Shown: one piece after another, positions 8,483 to 16,257 of the stretch
Layout: every line of letters begins with the position of its first letter
How positions within the stretch are numbered: the first letter of the stretch is position 1
Assembly (NCBI RefSeq): GCF_010728925.1
Contig: NZ_AP022608.1
Span: 2,356,001-2,420,000, forward strand
Source of the DNA: Mycolicibacterium gadium
GTDB taxonomy: Bacteria > Actinomycetota > Actinomycetes > Mycobacteriales > Mycobacteriaceae
Reading direction: 5' to 3'
Length of the DNA stretch: 64,000 bases
Program-made: the position numbers and the translations under genes
Notes under the pieces: generated by a model
Databases searched by the model: none
Told to the model about the DNA's origin: nothing
The model's input: only the letters and a program-made list of their open reading frames with translations

Positions 8483-9721
8483 GTGGATTTCGCCCTCCCG
8501 GAGCATCTTCCGGGCCTGCTCGCCGAGATGGATGCGTTCATCGAAACCGAGATCAAGCCGCTCGAACGCGAGAACATGCAGTATTTCGACCAGCGCCGGG
8601 AGTACGCCCGCACCGACTGGGAGAACGGCGGCATCCCGCGGCGGGAATGGGAGGACCTGCTCGGCGAGATGCGCAGGCGTGCCGATGCGGCCGGTTGGCT
8701 GCGCTACGGCCTGCCATCGCAGTTCGGCGGCCGCGACGGCACCAACATCGACATGGCCGTCATCCGGGAACACCTGGCGCACAAGGGACTCGGTCTGCAC
8801 AACGACCTGCAGGACGAATCGTCGATCGTCGGGAACTTCCCGCAGGTCATCATGATGGACCGGTTCGGCACCGACGCGCAGAAGGCCGAGTGGATCGAGG
8901 CCATGTTGACCGGCGAGCGGTCGATGGCGTTCGGGCTGACCGAGCCCAATCATGGGTCGGATGCCACCTGGCTGGAAACCACGGCGATAACCGACGGTGA
9001 CGAGTGGGTCATCAACGGCGCCAAGCGGTTCAACACCGGTGTGCACCGCGCCACCCACGACCTAGTCTTCGCCCGTACGTCCGGTGAGCCAGGCCAGGCC
9101 CGCGGCATCACCGCGTTCCTGGTGCCGACCGATACGCCGGGCTTCACGGTGCCGTACTACTGGTGGACCTTCAACATGCCGACCGACCACGGCGAGGTGG
9201 AACTCAAGGATGTTCGATTGCCTATCGATGCGGTGCTCGGAGAGGTGGACCGTGGCCTGGAGGTCGGTCAGACCTTCCTGCACGAGAACAGAATTCGGCA
9301 GGCCGCCAGCAGCCTTGGTGCCGCGCAGCACTGTATCGACCGCGCCGTCGCCTACGCGGGCGAACGCAGGGTGTTCGGCAAGCCGCTGTCGGTGAACCAG
9401 GCTGTGCAGTGGCCGCTCGTCGAACTGCACACCGAGGCTCAGATGGTGAGGCTGCTGGTGCGGTACGCGGCCTCCGAGTTGGATCGCAACCACCACATGG
9501 AGGTCTCCGACAAAGTGTCGATGGCCAACTATCGCGCCAACCGGCTCGTGTGCGATGCGGCCGACCGGGCGATGCAGGTGTTGGGGGGCATCGGCTACAG
9601 CCGCCACGAGCCGATGGAGCACATCTACCGTCATCACCGCCGGTACCGAATCACCGAGGGCGCCGAGGAGATCCAGATGCGACGGGTGGCGCAGCGGCTC
9701 TTCGGATTCGGGCGCAAGTGA
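8483..9721 (+). CDS. Acyl-CoA dehydrogenase family protein (LvaC-like context)
   Basis: 412-residue FAD-dependent acyl-CoA dehydrogenase. Conserved landmarks are GLTEPNHGSDATWLETTA (about 151-168, FAD-binding TEPxxGSD), INGAKRFNTGVHRATHDLV, RVFGKPLSVNQAVQWPLVEL, GGIGYSRHEPMEHIYRHHR and RITEGAEEIQMRRVAQRL at the C-terminus, where the catalytic Glu of some family branches lies. GTG start with AAGGAGACAC upstream. It directly precedes an APH-type kinase and a DUF6285 protein; such trios include LvaC-LvaA-LvaB of Pseudomonas putida and resemble the animal ACAD10/11 fusion, which process 4-phosphorylated acyl-CoAs. That specific role is inference from context. Confidence 0.9.
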   Translation: MDFALPEHLPGLLAEMDAFIETEIKPLERENMQYFDQRREYARTDWENGGIPRREWEDLLGEMRRRADAAGWLRYGLPSQFGGRDGTNIDMAVIREHLAHKGLGLHNDLQDESSIVGNFPQVIMMDRFGTDAQKAEWIEAMLTGERSMAFGLTEPNHGSDATWLETTAITDGDEWVINGAKRFNTGVHRATHDLVFARTSGEPGQARGITAFLVPTDTPGFTVPYYWWTFNMPTDHGEVELKDVRLPIDAVLGEVDRGLEVGQTFLHENRIRQAASSLGAAQHCIDRAVAYAGERRVFGKPLSVNQAVQWPLVELHTEAQMVRLLVRYAASELDRNHHMEVSDKVSMANYRANRLVCDAADRAMQVLGGIGYSRHEPMEHIYRHHRRYRITEGAEEIQMRRVAQRLFGFGRK

Positions 9722-10677
9722 AGGATCAGCTCGAGGCCGTGCTCCGCCCGGAACTGGGCGACGGCGTGGTCGTCGAGAACCTGCGCGCCCTGACCGGCGG
9801 GGCGAGCAGGACGACGTGGGCGTTCGACGCCGTCACCGAGGCGCGGCGGCCGTTGATCCTGCGCACCGGGCCGCCCGACGACGTGCACGCAAGCATGGAG
9901 CTGGAGGCGGCTGTGCAGCAGCGTGCTGCCGCCGCGGGCGCCCCCGTCCCCCATATCGTGGCGGCCGACAATTCCTCTGCCGCACTGGGTAATCCGTACC
10001 TCATCTGCAACGCGATCGCAGGCGAGACGATCGTCAGGCGGATCTACCGAACACTCGACGACGCGGGCCGGGACCGGTTGTTGCAGCAATGCGCACAGGC
10101 GCTGGCGGCCGTCCACCGGGCAGACACCGACGTGTCTGGACTCGCCGGGTTCGACGACCTTGCCGAGTGGCGTGACCGGCTCGACGAAATGAAGGACACC
10201 ACAGCAACGTTCGAGTGGGCGTTCCGATGGCTGGCCGCCAATCGTCCTGCGCCCACCCGGCGGGTGCTCGTGCACGGCGACTTCCGAATGGGCAATCTGA
10301 TCGTCGACGAGAACGGGTTGGCGGCGGTGCTGGACTGGGAGCTGGTTCATACCGGCGAGGTGTACGAAGACCTGGCATGGTTCTGCATCCGCGCCTGGCG
10401 CTTCGGTGCGCCAAAAGACATGGGCGCGGGTGGTCTCGGCAGCGTCGAGAGCTTCCTGTCGGCCTACGAATCGGCCGCGGAAACCGAGCTGGATCGCGAC
10501 GTATTCCGCTGGTGGCTCACCGTGGCAACCCTGCGCTGGGGTGTCATCTGTCGATTCCAGGCCGAACGGCATCTTTCGGGCCTCAACCGTTCGGTCGAGT
10601 TGGCGGCGATCGGTCGCCGCGTCGCCGAAACCGAATGGGACGTGCTGGATCTGCTGACGGGAGGTGGTCCGAGATGA
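9718..10677 (+). CDS. APH-family phosphotransferase, LvaA-like
   Basis: 319-residue aminoglycoside-phosphotransferase-fold kinase. The GTG start overlaps the dehydrogenase stop (GTGA). The nucleotide-binding N-lobe includes ALTGGASRTTWAF (about 20-32) and RPLILRTGP; the Brenner catalytic motif is VLVHGDFRMGNLIVDENG (about 182-199), followed by LDWELVHTGEVYEDLAWF (204-221) with the metal-binding Asp. Despite the fold name, such kinases beside acyl-CoA dehydrogenases phosphorylate hydroxyacyl-CoAs (LvaA; the ACAD10/11 kinase domain) rather than antibiotics. Substrate here inferred as a 4-hydroxyacyl-CoA. Confidence 0.88.
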   Translation: MKDQLEAVLRPELGDGVVVENLRALTGGASRTTWAFDAVTEARRPLILRTGPPDDVHASMELEAAVQQRAAAAGAPVPHIVAADNSSAALGNPYLICNAIAGETIVRRIYRTLDDAGRDRLLQQCAQALAAVHRADTDVSGLAGFDDLAEWRDRLDEMKDTTATFEWAFRWLAANRPAPTRRVLVHGDFRMGNLIVDENGLAAVLDWELVHTGEVYEDLAWFCIRAWRFGAPKDMGAGGLGSVESFLSAYESAAETELDRDVFRWWLTVATLRWGVICRFQAERHLSGLNRSVELAAIGRRVAETEWDVLDLLTGGGPR

Positions 10678-11012
10678 GCGGGCTGTACGGCCGGCCGACC
10701 GCGGCCGAACTGGTCGGGGCGGTCGCTGATTTTCTGGACGACGATGTGCGCGGCGCTGTCGGGCCGCCGCTCGACTTCCATGCCCGCGTCGCCGCCAATG
10801 TGCTGCGCATCGTCGAGCGCGAACTGCTCGACGGGTTCGCCGATGACGTCGCCGCTGCACTCAACGGGCTGGGCTACGCGGACGAAACCGAGCTCGCGAT
10901 GGCCATCCGCGCCGGCGACCTCGACGACCGGCCCGACGAACTGCTGGCCGGTCTGCGCACGATCGTGCGACGACGCCTCGACGTCAACCACCCCGGCTAT
11001 GCGGAATCGTAG
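10674..11012 (+). CDS. DUF6285 small protein, possible LvaB-like kinase partner
   Basis: 112-residue protein matching the pattern of the DUF6285 family: RPTAAELVGAVADFLDDDV, then FHARVAANVLRIVEREL (about 35-51), and a C-terminal LRTIVRRRLDVNHPGY. Predicted all-helical and cytosolic. ATG overlaps the kinase stop by 4 bases. Proteins of this sort are encoded next to APH-like kinases; in the P. putida levulinate pathway a small partner, LvaB, is needed by the kinase LvaA. I infer the same partnership but cannot show homology to LvaB from this sequence alone. Last gene of the operon. Confidence 0.8.
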   Translation: MSGLYGRPTAAELVGAVADFLDDDVRGAVGPPLDFHARVAANVLRIVERELLDGFADDVAAALNGLGYADETELAMAIRAGDLDDRPDELLAGLRTIVRRRLDVNHPGYAES

Positions 11013-11026
11013 CGATCTCGCTATTT

Positions 11027-11079
11027 CTGTTGCGTTTGCTGCCGCCGTATCTCGCGATACGCGGCAACAAACGCAACAG
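11027..11079. terminator. Long hairpin between convergent genes (bidirectional terminator)
   Basis: Arms CTGTTGCGTTTGCTGCCG (11027-11044) and CGGCAACAAACGCAACAG (11062-11079) pair with one mismatch. The inner CGTATC/GATACG extends the stem, leaving a TCGC loop and one bulged base. It lies 15 bp after the operon stop and 22 bp before the stop of the convergent methyltransferase, where a two-way terminator is expected. No clear U-tract follows, as is common in mycobacteria. Confidence 0.7.
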
Positions 11080-11100
11080 ATTCGGCGGCGGAGGGGCGAG

Positions 11101-11730
11101 CTAGAGGCGGCGGATACGGGCCAGCCAAGCCGGTTCGTCGACCACGGTCCCGACCGGCCGGCCGATCGCCTCGACATGCGGTTCCTGGACGACGCCGCGA
11201 TAGGTGGTCTCGTCCAGCGCCTCCAGCGTCCAGCCGTCTCGGAACGCCTCGCGAACCACCGCCTCACTGACCTCGGGGCCGAATCCGCGGCCCTTGTCGG
11301 ACAGCGCCAGCACATGCACGACCGCTCCCGGCCTGCACACGGCGTGCAGGCCGGCGACGTATCGGGCGCGGTCCGTGTCGTCGAATATGTGGAACAACGC
11401 GCTGTCGACGATGGTGTCGTAGCGCGGCTCGTCGCCGAGGTTCATCGCGTCGGCGACCTCGAAGTGCGCGTCGACGCCTTTGGCCGCCGCGTTCTCGCGG
11501 GCCTGCTCGATTGCCGTCGGGGCGGCGTCGACGCCGAGCACGTCGTAACCGAGGCGGGTGAGCAGGATCGTGTGCTCACCTGTCCCGCAGCCGGCGTCGA
11601 GTACGGCACCTCGGATGAGACGGGCCCGTTCGACGCCGACGATCGCGGGCTGCGGTTCGCCGATCACCCACGGCGCGGTTCGGGTCTTGTAGGCATCGTC
11701 GAATCGGGAGAAGGTTGGGGTGGAATCCAT
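11101..11730 (-). CDS. Class I SAM-dependent methyltransferase
   Basis: 209-residue small-molecule methyltransferase with a Rossmann fold. Motif I is VLDAGCGTGEHTILL (about 43-57), followed by the acidic loop GVDAAPTAIEQA (65-76), then FEVADAMNLG and YDTIVDSALFHIFDDTDR (104-121). ATG start at 11728-11730. The gene is convergent with the catabolic operon and divergent from the NTF2-like gene. A MerR/SoxR-type dyad lies directly upstream, so expression may respond to redox-active or toxic compounds. Methyl acceptor unknown. Confidence 0.82.
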   Translation of the reverse strand: MDSTPTFSRFDDAYKTRTAPWVIGEPQPAIVGVERARLIRGAVLDAGCGTGEHTILLTRLGYDVLGVDAAPTAIEQARENAAAKGVDAHFEVADAMNLGDEPRYDTIVDSALFHIFDDTDRARYVAGLHAVCRPGAVVHVLALSDKGRGFGPEVSEAVVREAFRDGWTLEALDETTYRGVVQEPHVEAIGRPVGTVVDEPAWLARIRRL

Positions 11731-11745
11731 GAAGTCCAGGGTTCT

Positions 11746-11765
11746 ACCTCAACCTTGCTTTAGGT
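11746..11765 (-). promoter_or_regulatory. MerR/SoxR-type dyad overlapping promoter
   Basis: On the minus strand ACCTAAAGCAAGGTTGAGGT is an imperfect 20-bp dyad (outer ACCT/AGGT, 14 of 20 symmetric positions) resembling the SoxR operator with its CCTCAA/TTGAGG ends. The -35-like TTGACC overlaps its upstream end, the spacing expected for MerR-family activation. It precedes the methyltransferase at 11101-11730; no merR-type gene is in the window. Confidence 0.35.
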
Positions 11766-11782
11766 CAAGAGAGGTCAGGTAA

Positions 11783-12181
11783 ATGTCCGTTACGCAATCG
11801 GGCGTGCTGGTCGACGTCGCCGATCGGCTCTTCGAGGCGATCGCCAACAGCGACATCGTCACGGTGAAAGAGCTGCTCAGCGAGGAGGTGCTGGTCTGGC
11901 ACTCGGGCGACAGCCGAGACAGCGCGAAAGAGCGGGCGGCGCGGATCATCGACTGGTTCATCAACGCGACGACCTCGCGCCGCTACGAAGTAATCGAGCG
12001 CCAATTCTTCGACGGCGGTTTCGTGCAGCAGCACATCCTGCATGCCGACGGCCGCAACGGGACATCGATCCATATGCGTGTCTGCATCGTCATCAAAGTG
12101 GGTACCGCCGGGTTGATCACCCGCATCGACGAGTACTTCGATCCGGCGGAGATGGCCCCACTGCTCGATACATCCAACTGA
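11783..12181 (+). CDS. SnoaL/NTF2-like family protein
   Basis: 132-residue NTF2-like cone-fold protein similar in pattern to ketosteroid isomerase/SnoaL domains: VADRLFEAIANSDIVTVKELLSEEVLVWHSGDS (about 12-44) and the C-terminal strand VGTAGLITRIDEYFDPAEMAPL typical of the family. Good RBS (GAGGTCAGGTAA) before the ATG. Such proteins are isomerases, hydrolases or ligand binders; no catalytic pair can be assigned with certainty. The next gene starts 11 bp downstream. Confidence 0.8.
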   Translation: MSVTQSGVLVDVADRLFEAIANSDIVTVKELLSEEVLVWHSGDSRDSAKERAARIIDWFINATTSRRYEVIERQFFDGGFVQQHILHADGRNGTSIHMRVCIVIKVGTAGLITRIDEYFDPAEMAPLLDTSN

Positions 12182-12192
12182 CAGGAGACGAC

Positions 12193-12726
12193 ATGGCAAG
12201 CCTCAGCGAATTTTTCAGCGACCCAGCGTCGGCCGGAACCTGGACCGCCGTCGCAGACCAATCGACCGTCGCGGTGACGAGCAAGTCACTGTGGGGTGTG
12301 ATGCCGGTGAAGGTACGGTTCACCGAGTTCGACGCCGAGGGCCAAGTCACTGCCCCACAAACGGTTTCCGGGCGCGTCGATATCAAGGCGGCATCGCTAC
12401 GCAGCGGCATCGGCAAACGCGACGAGCATCTGCGCTCCGCCGACTTCTTTGAAGCCGACAAGTTTCCAGACATCAGCGTGGTCGTCAGCTCGGCGGATTC
12501 GGTGACCGCCGACACCGTCGGACTGCGTGCGCAGCTCACCGTCAAGGGCACGACGAAGCCGGTCGAGTTGACGGCGAAGGTGACGCCCGTCGGCGACGGC
12601 GCAATGCGGCTGACGACGAAGGCGACCATCAACCGCCAGGACTTCGGAGTCGACGGCAACATGATGGGCATGATCACCGACAACGTGACGATCTCCGGCG
12701 ACCTCGTGTTCCGACGCGCAACCTAG
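12193..12726 (+). CDS. YceI family lipid-binding protein
   Basis: 177-residue YceI-like beta-barrel protein. Typical features are GTWTAVADQSTVAVTSKSL at the start of the barrel, GRVDIKAASLRSGIGKRDEHLRSADFFEADKFPDISVVVSS (about 60-100, the HLRSxDFFDxxxxPxI signature) and the closing RQDFGVDGNMMGMITDNVTI. YceI proteins bind polyisoprenoid or amphiphilic ligands. Most homologues are secreted, but no signal peptide is seen here, so it is predicted cytoplasmic. RBS AGGAGACGAC. Probably co-transcribed with the NTF2-like gene. Confidence 0.88.
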   Translation: MASLSEFFSDPASAGTWTAVADQSTVAVTSKSLWGVMPVKVRFTEFDAEGQVTAPQTVSGRVDIKAASLRSGIGKRDEHLRSADFFEADKFPDISVVVSSADSVTADTVGLRAQLTVKGTTKPVELTAKVTPVGDGAMRLTTKATINRQDFGVDGNMMGMITDNVTISGDLVFRRAT

Positions 12727-12742
12727 CCGTACGATCGGGCGC

Positions 12743-13141
12743 ATGGTCGAGCAATCACCACTTCGGGTCCTTGTCTACAGCGACAATCCCAGAACCCGAG
12801 AGCAGGTGCAGCTCGCGCTCGGAAAGCGCGTGCACCCGGACCTGCCGGAGCTGACATACGTCGAGATCGCCACCGGTCCGATGGTCATCCGACAGATGGA
12901 CGAGGGCGGTTTCGATCTGGTGATCCTCGACGGAGAGGCCACTCCGACCGGCGGCATGGGAATTGCCAAGCAGCTCAAGGACGAGATCGCCGACTGCCCG
13001 CCCGTCCTCGTCCTCACCGGACGCCCCGACGACGCTTGGCTGGCCAATTGGTCGCGCGCCGAGGCTGCTGTCCCCCACCCGATCGACCCGATCCGACTCG
13101 GCGACGCGGTGGTCTCACTGCTGCGCACGCCCGTGCAGTAA
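12743..13141 (+). CDS. Stand-alone receiver-like protein (Rv3143-like) upstream of nuoA
   Basis: 132-residue single-domain response-regulator receiver. LRVLVYSDNPRTREQV holds the acidic pocket, FDLVILDGEATP the phospho-acceptor-position Asp (about 59), and PPVLVLTGRPDDAWLANWSRAEAAVPHPIDP the beta4-beta5 region. Where receivers carry the switch Lys-Pro, this protein has His-Pro, so classical phospho-switching may be altered. No output domain and no neighbouring sensor kinase. In M. tuberculosis the receiver Rv3143 lies in the same position upstream of the nuo operon, supporting orthology and a link to complex I. Ends 164 bp before nuoA. Confidence 0.82.
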   Translation: MVEQSPLRVLVYSDNPRTREQVQLALGKRVHPDLPELTYVEIATGPMVIRQMDEGGFDLVILDGEATPTGGMGIAKQLKDEIADCPPVLVLTGRPDDAWLANWSRAEAAVPHPIDPIRLGDAVVSLLRTPVQ

Positions 13142-13305
13142 CCCGAGACGCCAAACTCGCTGTTGCACTTGCCCATTCGCGGCATGACGGCATAGCCGAA
13201 GTGTGATCTTAGCCATACTAACCCCAAGGTGTGGCGCTCATCGTCCAGCCCGCTAGGGTGTGGGTAAGCTCACATCGACAGCCCACGAGGGAGCGTTTGC
13301 TCGGC

Positions 13306-13677
13306 ATGGATTTGTACACCCCGATACTGGTGCTCGGAGCCGTCGCGGCGGTGTTCGCGGTCGGCTCGGTCGGCATTGCTCTGCTGGTCGGCCCGAGGCG
13401 CTACAACCACTCCAAACTCGAGGCCTACGAGTGCGGCATAGAACCGGTCCCAGAACTGGCCAGTGCCCACTCGGCGGGCCAGCGATTCCCGATCAAGTAC
13501 TACCTGACCGCGATGTTGTTCATCATCTTCGACATCGAGATCGTCTTCCTCTATCCCTGGGCCGTCGCTTTCGACAATCTCGGACTGTTCGCGCTGGTAG
13601 AGATGCTTCTCTTCATGGTGGTGGTGTTCGTCGCCTACGCGTACGTCTGGCGGAGAGGTGGCCTGTCATGGGACTAG
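13306..13677 (+). CDS. nuoA: NADH-quinone oxidoreductase subunit A
   Basis: 123-residue membrane subunit of respiratory complex I with three transmembrane helices. The family signature [21 protein letters not shown] (loop) is followed by [24 protein letters not shown] in helix 2; the C-terminus [12 protein letters not shown] matches mycobacterial NuoA. I chose the ATG at 13306 ([10 protein letters not shown]), which matches the known N-terminus pattern; a GTG at 13231 would add 25 residues with no family support. First gene of a 14-gene operon; overlaps nuoB by 10 bp. Confidence 0.95.
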   Translation: MDLYTPILVLGAVAAVFAVGSVGIALLVGPRRYNHSKLEAYECGIEPVPELASAHSAGQRFPIKYYLTAMLFIIFDIEIVFLYPWAVAFDNLGLFALVEMLLFMVVVFVAYAYVWRRGGLSWD

Positions 13678-14222
13678 AAGAGAAACTGCCCGGCGGAATC
13701 ATGCTGTCGACGGTCGAGAAGGTCGCCGGCTACATCCGGAAGGGCTCGCTGTGGCCGGCGACCTTCGGGCTGGCCTGCTGTGCGATCGAGATGATGGCGA
13801 CCGCGGGTCCGCGGTTCGACATCTCGCGTTTCGGCATGGAGCGGTTCTCGGCGACGCCGCGGCAGGCCGATCTGATGATCGTCGCAGGTCGGGTGAGCCA
13901 GAAGATGGCGCCGGTGCTGCGTCAGATCTACGACCAGATGGCCGAGCCCAAGTGGGTGCTGGCGATGGGCGTGTGTGCCTCCTCGGGCGGGATGTTCAAT
14001 AACTACGCGATTGTGCAGGGTGTGGACCACGTCGTACCCGTCGACATCTATCTACCGGGCTGCCCGCCGCGCCCGGAGATGCTGCTGCACGCAATCCTCA
14101 AGCTGCACGACAAGATTCAGGAGATGCCACTAGGTGTTCACCGCGAGGAGGCGATTCGCGAAGCCGAGAAGGCAGCCCTGTCGGTCACGCCGACCATCGA
14201 GCTCAAGGGTTTGCTGAGGTGA
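13668..14222 (+). CDS. nuoB: NADH-quinone oxidoreductase subunit B
   Basis: 184-residue peripheral-arm subunit carrying the terminal [4Fe-4S] cluster N2, which passes electrons to quinone. Cluster ligands are the tandem Cys37-Cys38 ([10 protein letters not shown]), the Cys in [11 protein letters not shown] (about 102) and that in LPGCPPRPE (about 132). The N-terminus [22 protein letters not shown] is typical of mycobacteria. Length equals M. tuberculosis NuoB. Its stop overlaps the GTG of nuoC. Confidence 0.97.
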   Translation: MGLEEKLPGGIMLSTVEKVAGYIRKGSLWPATFGLACCAIEMMATAGPRFDISRFGMERFSATPRQADLMIVAGRVSQKMAPVLRQIYDQMAEPKWVLAMGVCASSGGMFNNYAIVQGVDHVVPVDIYLPGCPPRPEMLLHAILKLHDKIQEMPLGVHREEAIREAEKAALSVTPTIELKGLLR

Positions 14223-14926
14223 CAGAACACAGCAATGGCACCGGTCCCGGCCCACAGGCCGACATCGATCCGCCCGAGGTCATCGGGGTGCGCCGTGGCA
14301 TGTTCGGCGCCCAGGGCTCCGGTGACACGTCCGGGTATGGCCGTCTCGTCCGCTCCGTCGCGCTGCCTGGCAGTTCGCCACGCCCCTACGGCGGGTTTTT
14401 CGACGAGGTGGTCGACACACTGGCCGCGGCACTGGGCGAGGACGGTTACGCGGAGTCGATCGAGCGGGTGGTGGTTTATCGCGACGAGCTGACGCTGGAG
14501 GTCCGGCGCGAGCAGCTGCCGGCGGTGGCCCAGGCGCTGCGCGACGATCCGGCCCTGCGGTTCGAACTGTGTCTGGGCGTCAGCGGCGTGCACTACCCCG
14601 ACGACGAAGGACGCGAGCTGCATGCGGTGTATCCGCTGCTGTCGATCACGCACAACCGTCGCATCCGCGTGGAAGTCGCCACTGCCGACGCCGACCCCCA
14701 CATCCCCTCGCTGTACGAGGTGTATCCGACCGTCGACTGGCACGAACGCGAAACCTACGACTTCTTCGGCATCATCTTCGACGGCCATCCCGCGCTGACG
14801 CGCATCGAAATGCCCGACGACTGGGTAGGGCATCCGCAGCGCAAGGACTACCCGCTCGGCGGTATTCCCGTCGAGTACCACGGCGCTGAAATTCCGCCGC
14901 CCGATCAGCGGAGGTCCTACAACTGA
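14219..14926 (+). CDS. nuoC: NADH-quinone oxidoreductase subunit C
   Basis: 235-residue 30-kDa subunit of the connecting part of complex I, no cofactor. The C-terminal signature [21 protein letters not shown] (about 178-198), [16 protein letters not shown] and the 30-kDa fold core [14 protein letters not shown] are present. GTG start inside GGTGACAG overlaps the nuoB stop. NuoC and NuoD are separate genes here, unlike the fused NuoCD of enterobacteria. Confidence 0.96.
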   Translation: MTEHSNGTGPGPQADIDPPEVIGVRRGMFGAQGSGDTSGYGRLVRSVALPGSSPRPYGGFFDEVVDTLAAALGEDGYAESIERVVVYRDELTLEVRREQLPAVAQALRDDPALRFELCLGVSGVHYPDDEGRELHAVYPLLSITHNRRIRVEVATADADPHIPSLYEVYPTVDWHERETYDFFGIIFDGHPALTRIEMPDDWVGHPQRKDYPLGGIPVEYHGAEIPPPDQRRSYN

Positions 14927-16257
14927 TGAGCACATCCGAATCAGGCGGCGGCGAAACCGTCGTCGTCGTCGGCGGCCAGGACTGGGACCAGGTCGTGGAG
15001 GCGGCAAAGCAGAGCGCGGCGTCGCACGCCGGGGAACGCATCGTGGTCAACATGGGACCACAGCATCCCTCCACCCACGGGGTGCTGCGCCTGATCCTGG
15101 AGATCGAGGGCGAGACGATCGTCGAGATCCGTTGCGGTATCGGCTATCTGCACACCGGCATCGAGAAGAACCTCGAGTTCCGCACCTGGACCCAAGGTGT
15201 CACCTTCGTCACCCGAATGGATTACCTGTCACCGCTTTTCAACGAAACGGTGTACTGCCTAGGTGTGGAGAAGCTCCTCGGCGTCACCGACGACATCCCC
15301 GAACGCGCCAGCGTCATCCGCGTGATGATGATGGAACTCAACAGGATCTCCAGCCACCTGGTCGCCCTGGCCACCGGCGGCATGGAGCTGGGATCCATGG
15401 GCGCGATGTTCTACGGATTCCGCGAGCGTGAGCAGATCCTGAAGCTGTTCGAGACCATCACCGGCCTGCGGATGAACAACGCCTACATCCGCCCCGGCGG
15501 CGTGGCCATGGATCTGCCCGAGGAGGCCATCGGCGAGCTGCGCGACATGCTCACGTTGATGCCCACCAGGCTCAAAGATCTCGAGGACCTGCTCTCGGAG
15601 AACTACATCTGGAAAGCGCGCACCCAGGGCATCGGCTATCTCGGTCTGGAAGGGTGCATGGCGCTGGGGATCACCGGCCCCTGCCTGCGCTCCACCGGTC
15701 TGCCCCACGACCTCCGCAAATCGCAGCCCTACTGCGGGTATGAGACCTACGACTTCGACGTCATCACCGACGACGCCTGCGACTCTTACGGCCGCTATCT
15801 GATCAGGGTCAAAGAGATGCACGAGTCGCTCAAAATCATCACCCAATGCGTCGACCGACTCGACGTGCCCAACCCCGGGCCGGTGATGATCCAGGACAAG
15901 AAGCTGGCCTGGCCCGCCGACCTCAAACTCGGCCCCGACGGGCTGGGCAACTCCGAAGAACACATCGCCAAGATCATGGGCCACTCGATGGAGGGGCTGA
16001 TCCACCACTTCAAGCTCGTCACCGAAGGCATCCGCGTCCCCGCCGGACAGGTCTACGTCGCGGTCGAATCCCCGCGCGGCGAACTGGGTGTCCACATGGT
16101 CTCCGACGGCGGCACCCGGCCCTACCGCGTGCACTACCGCGACCCCTCCTTCAACAACCTGCAGGCCGTGGCAGCGATGTGCGAAGGCGGCATGGTCGCC
16201 GACGCCATCACCGCGGTGGCATCCATCGACCCGGTGATGGGAGGCGTGGACAGATGA
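14926..16257 (+). CDS. nuoD: NADH-quinone oxidoreductase subunit D
   Basis: 443-residue 49-kDa subunit that forms the quinone pocket with NuoB. Key segments are [15 protein letters not shown] (about 44-58, quinone-site His region), [43 protein letters not shown] and the C-terminal [24 protein letters not shown]. The quinone-site Tyr is expected at MDYLSP. The N-terminus has a Gly/Val-rich extension of about 30 residues. ATG overlaps the nuoC stop by one base. In M. tuberculosis NuoD has been reported to interact with Rv3143, the counterpart of the receiver at 12743. Confidence 0.97.
   Translation: MSTSESGGGETVVVVGGQDWDQVVEAAKQSAASHAGERIVVNMGPQHPSTHGVLRLILEIEGETIVEIRCGIGYLHTGIEKNLEFRTWTQGVTFVTRMDYLSPLFNETVYCLGVEKLLGVTDDIPERASVIRVMMMELNRISSHLVALATGGMELGSMGAMFYGFREREQILKLFETITGLRMNNAYIRPGGVAMDLPEEAIGELRDMLTLMPTRLKDLEDLLSENYIWKARTQGIGYLGLEGCMALGITGPCLRSTGLPHDLRKSQPYCGYETYDFDVITDDACDSYGRYLIRVKEMHESLKIITQCVDRLDVPNPGPVMIQDKKLAWPADLKLGPDGLGNSEEHIAKIMGHSMEGLIHHFKLVTEGIRVPAGQVYVAVESPRGELGVHMVSDGGTRPYRVHYRDPSFNNLQAVAAMCEGGMVADAITAVASIDPVMGGVDR

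Noticed and set aside
9163..9717. Long upstream extension of the phosphotransferase frame
   Set aside because: It runs inside the acyl-CoA dehydrogenase gene in another frame; the GTG at 9718 gives the normal kinase N-terminus and a GTGA overlap.
13202..13206. TGTGA half-site upstream of nuoA as a CRP site
   Set aside because: No matching TCACA half at the right spacing.
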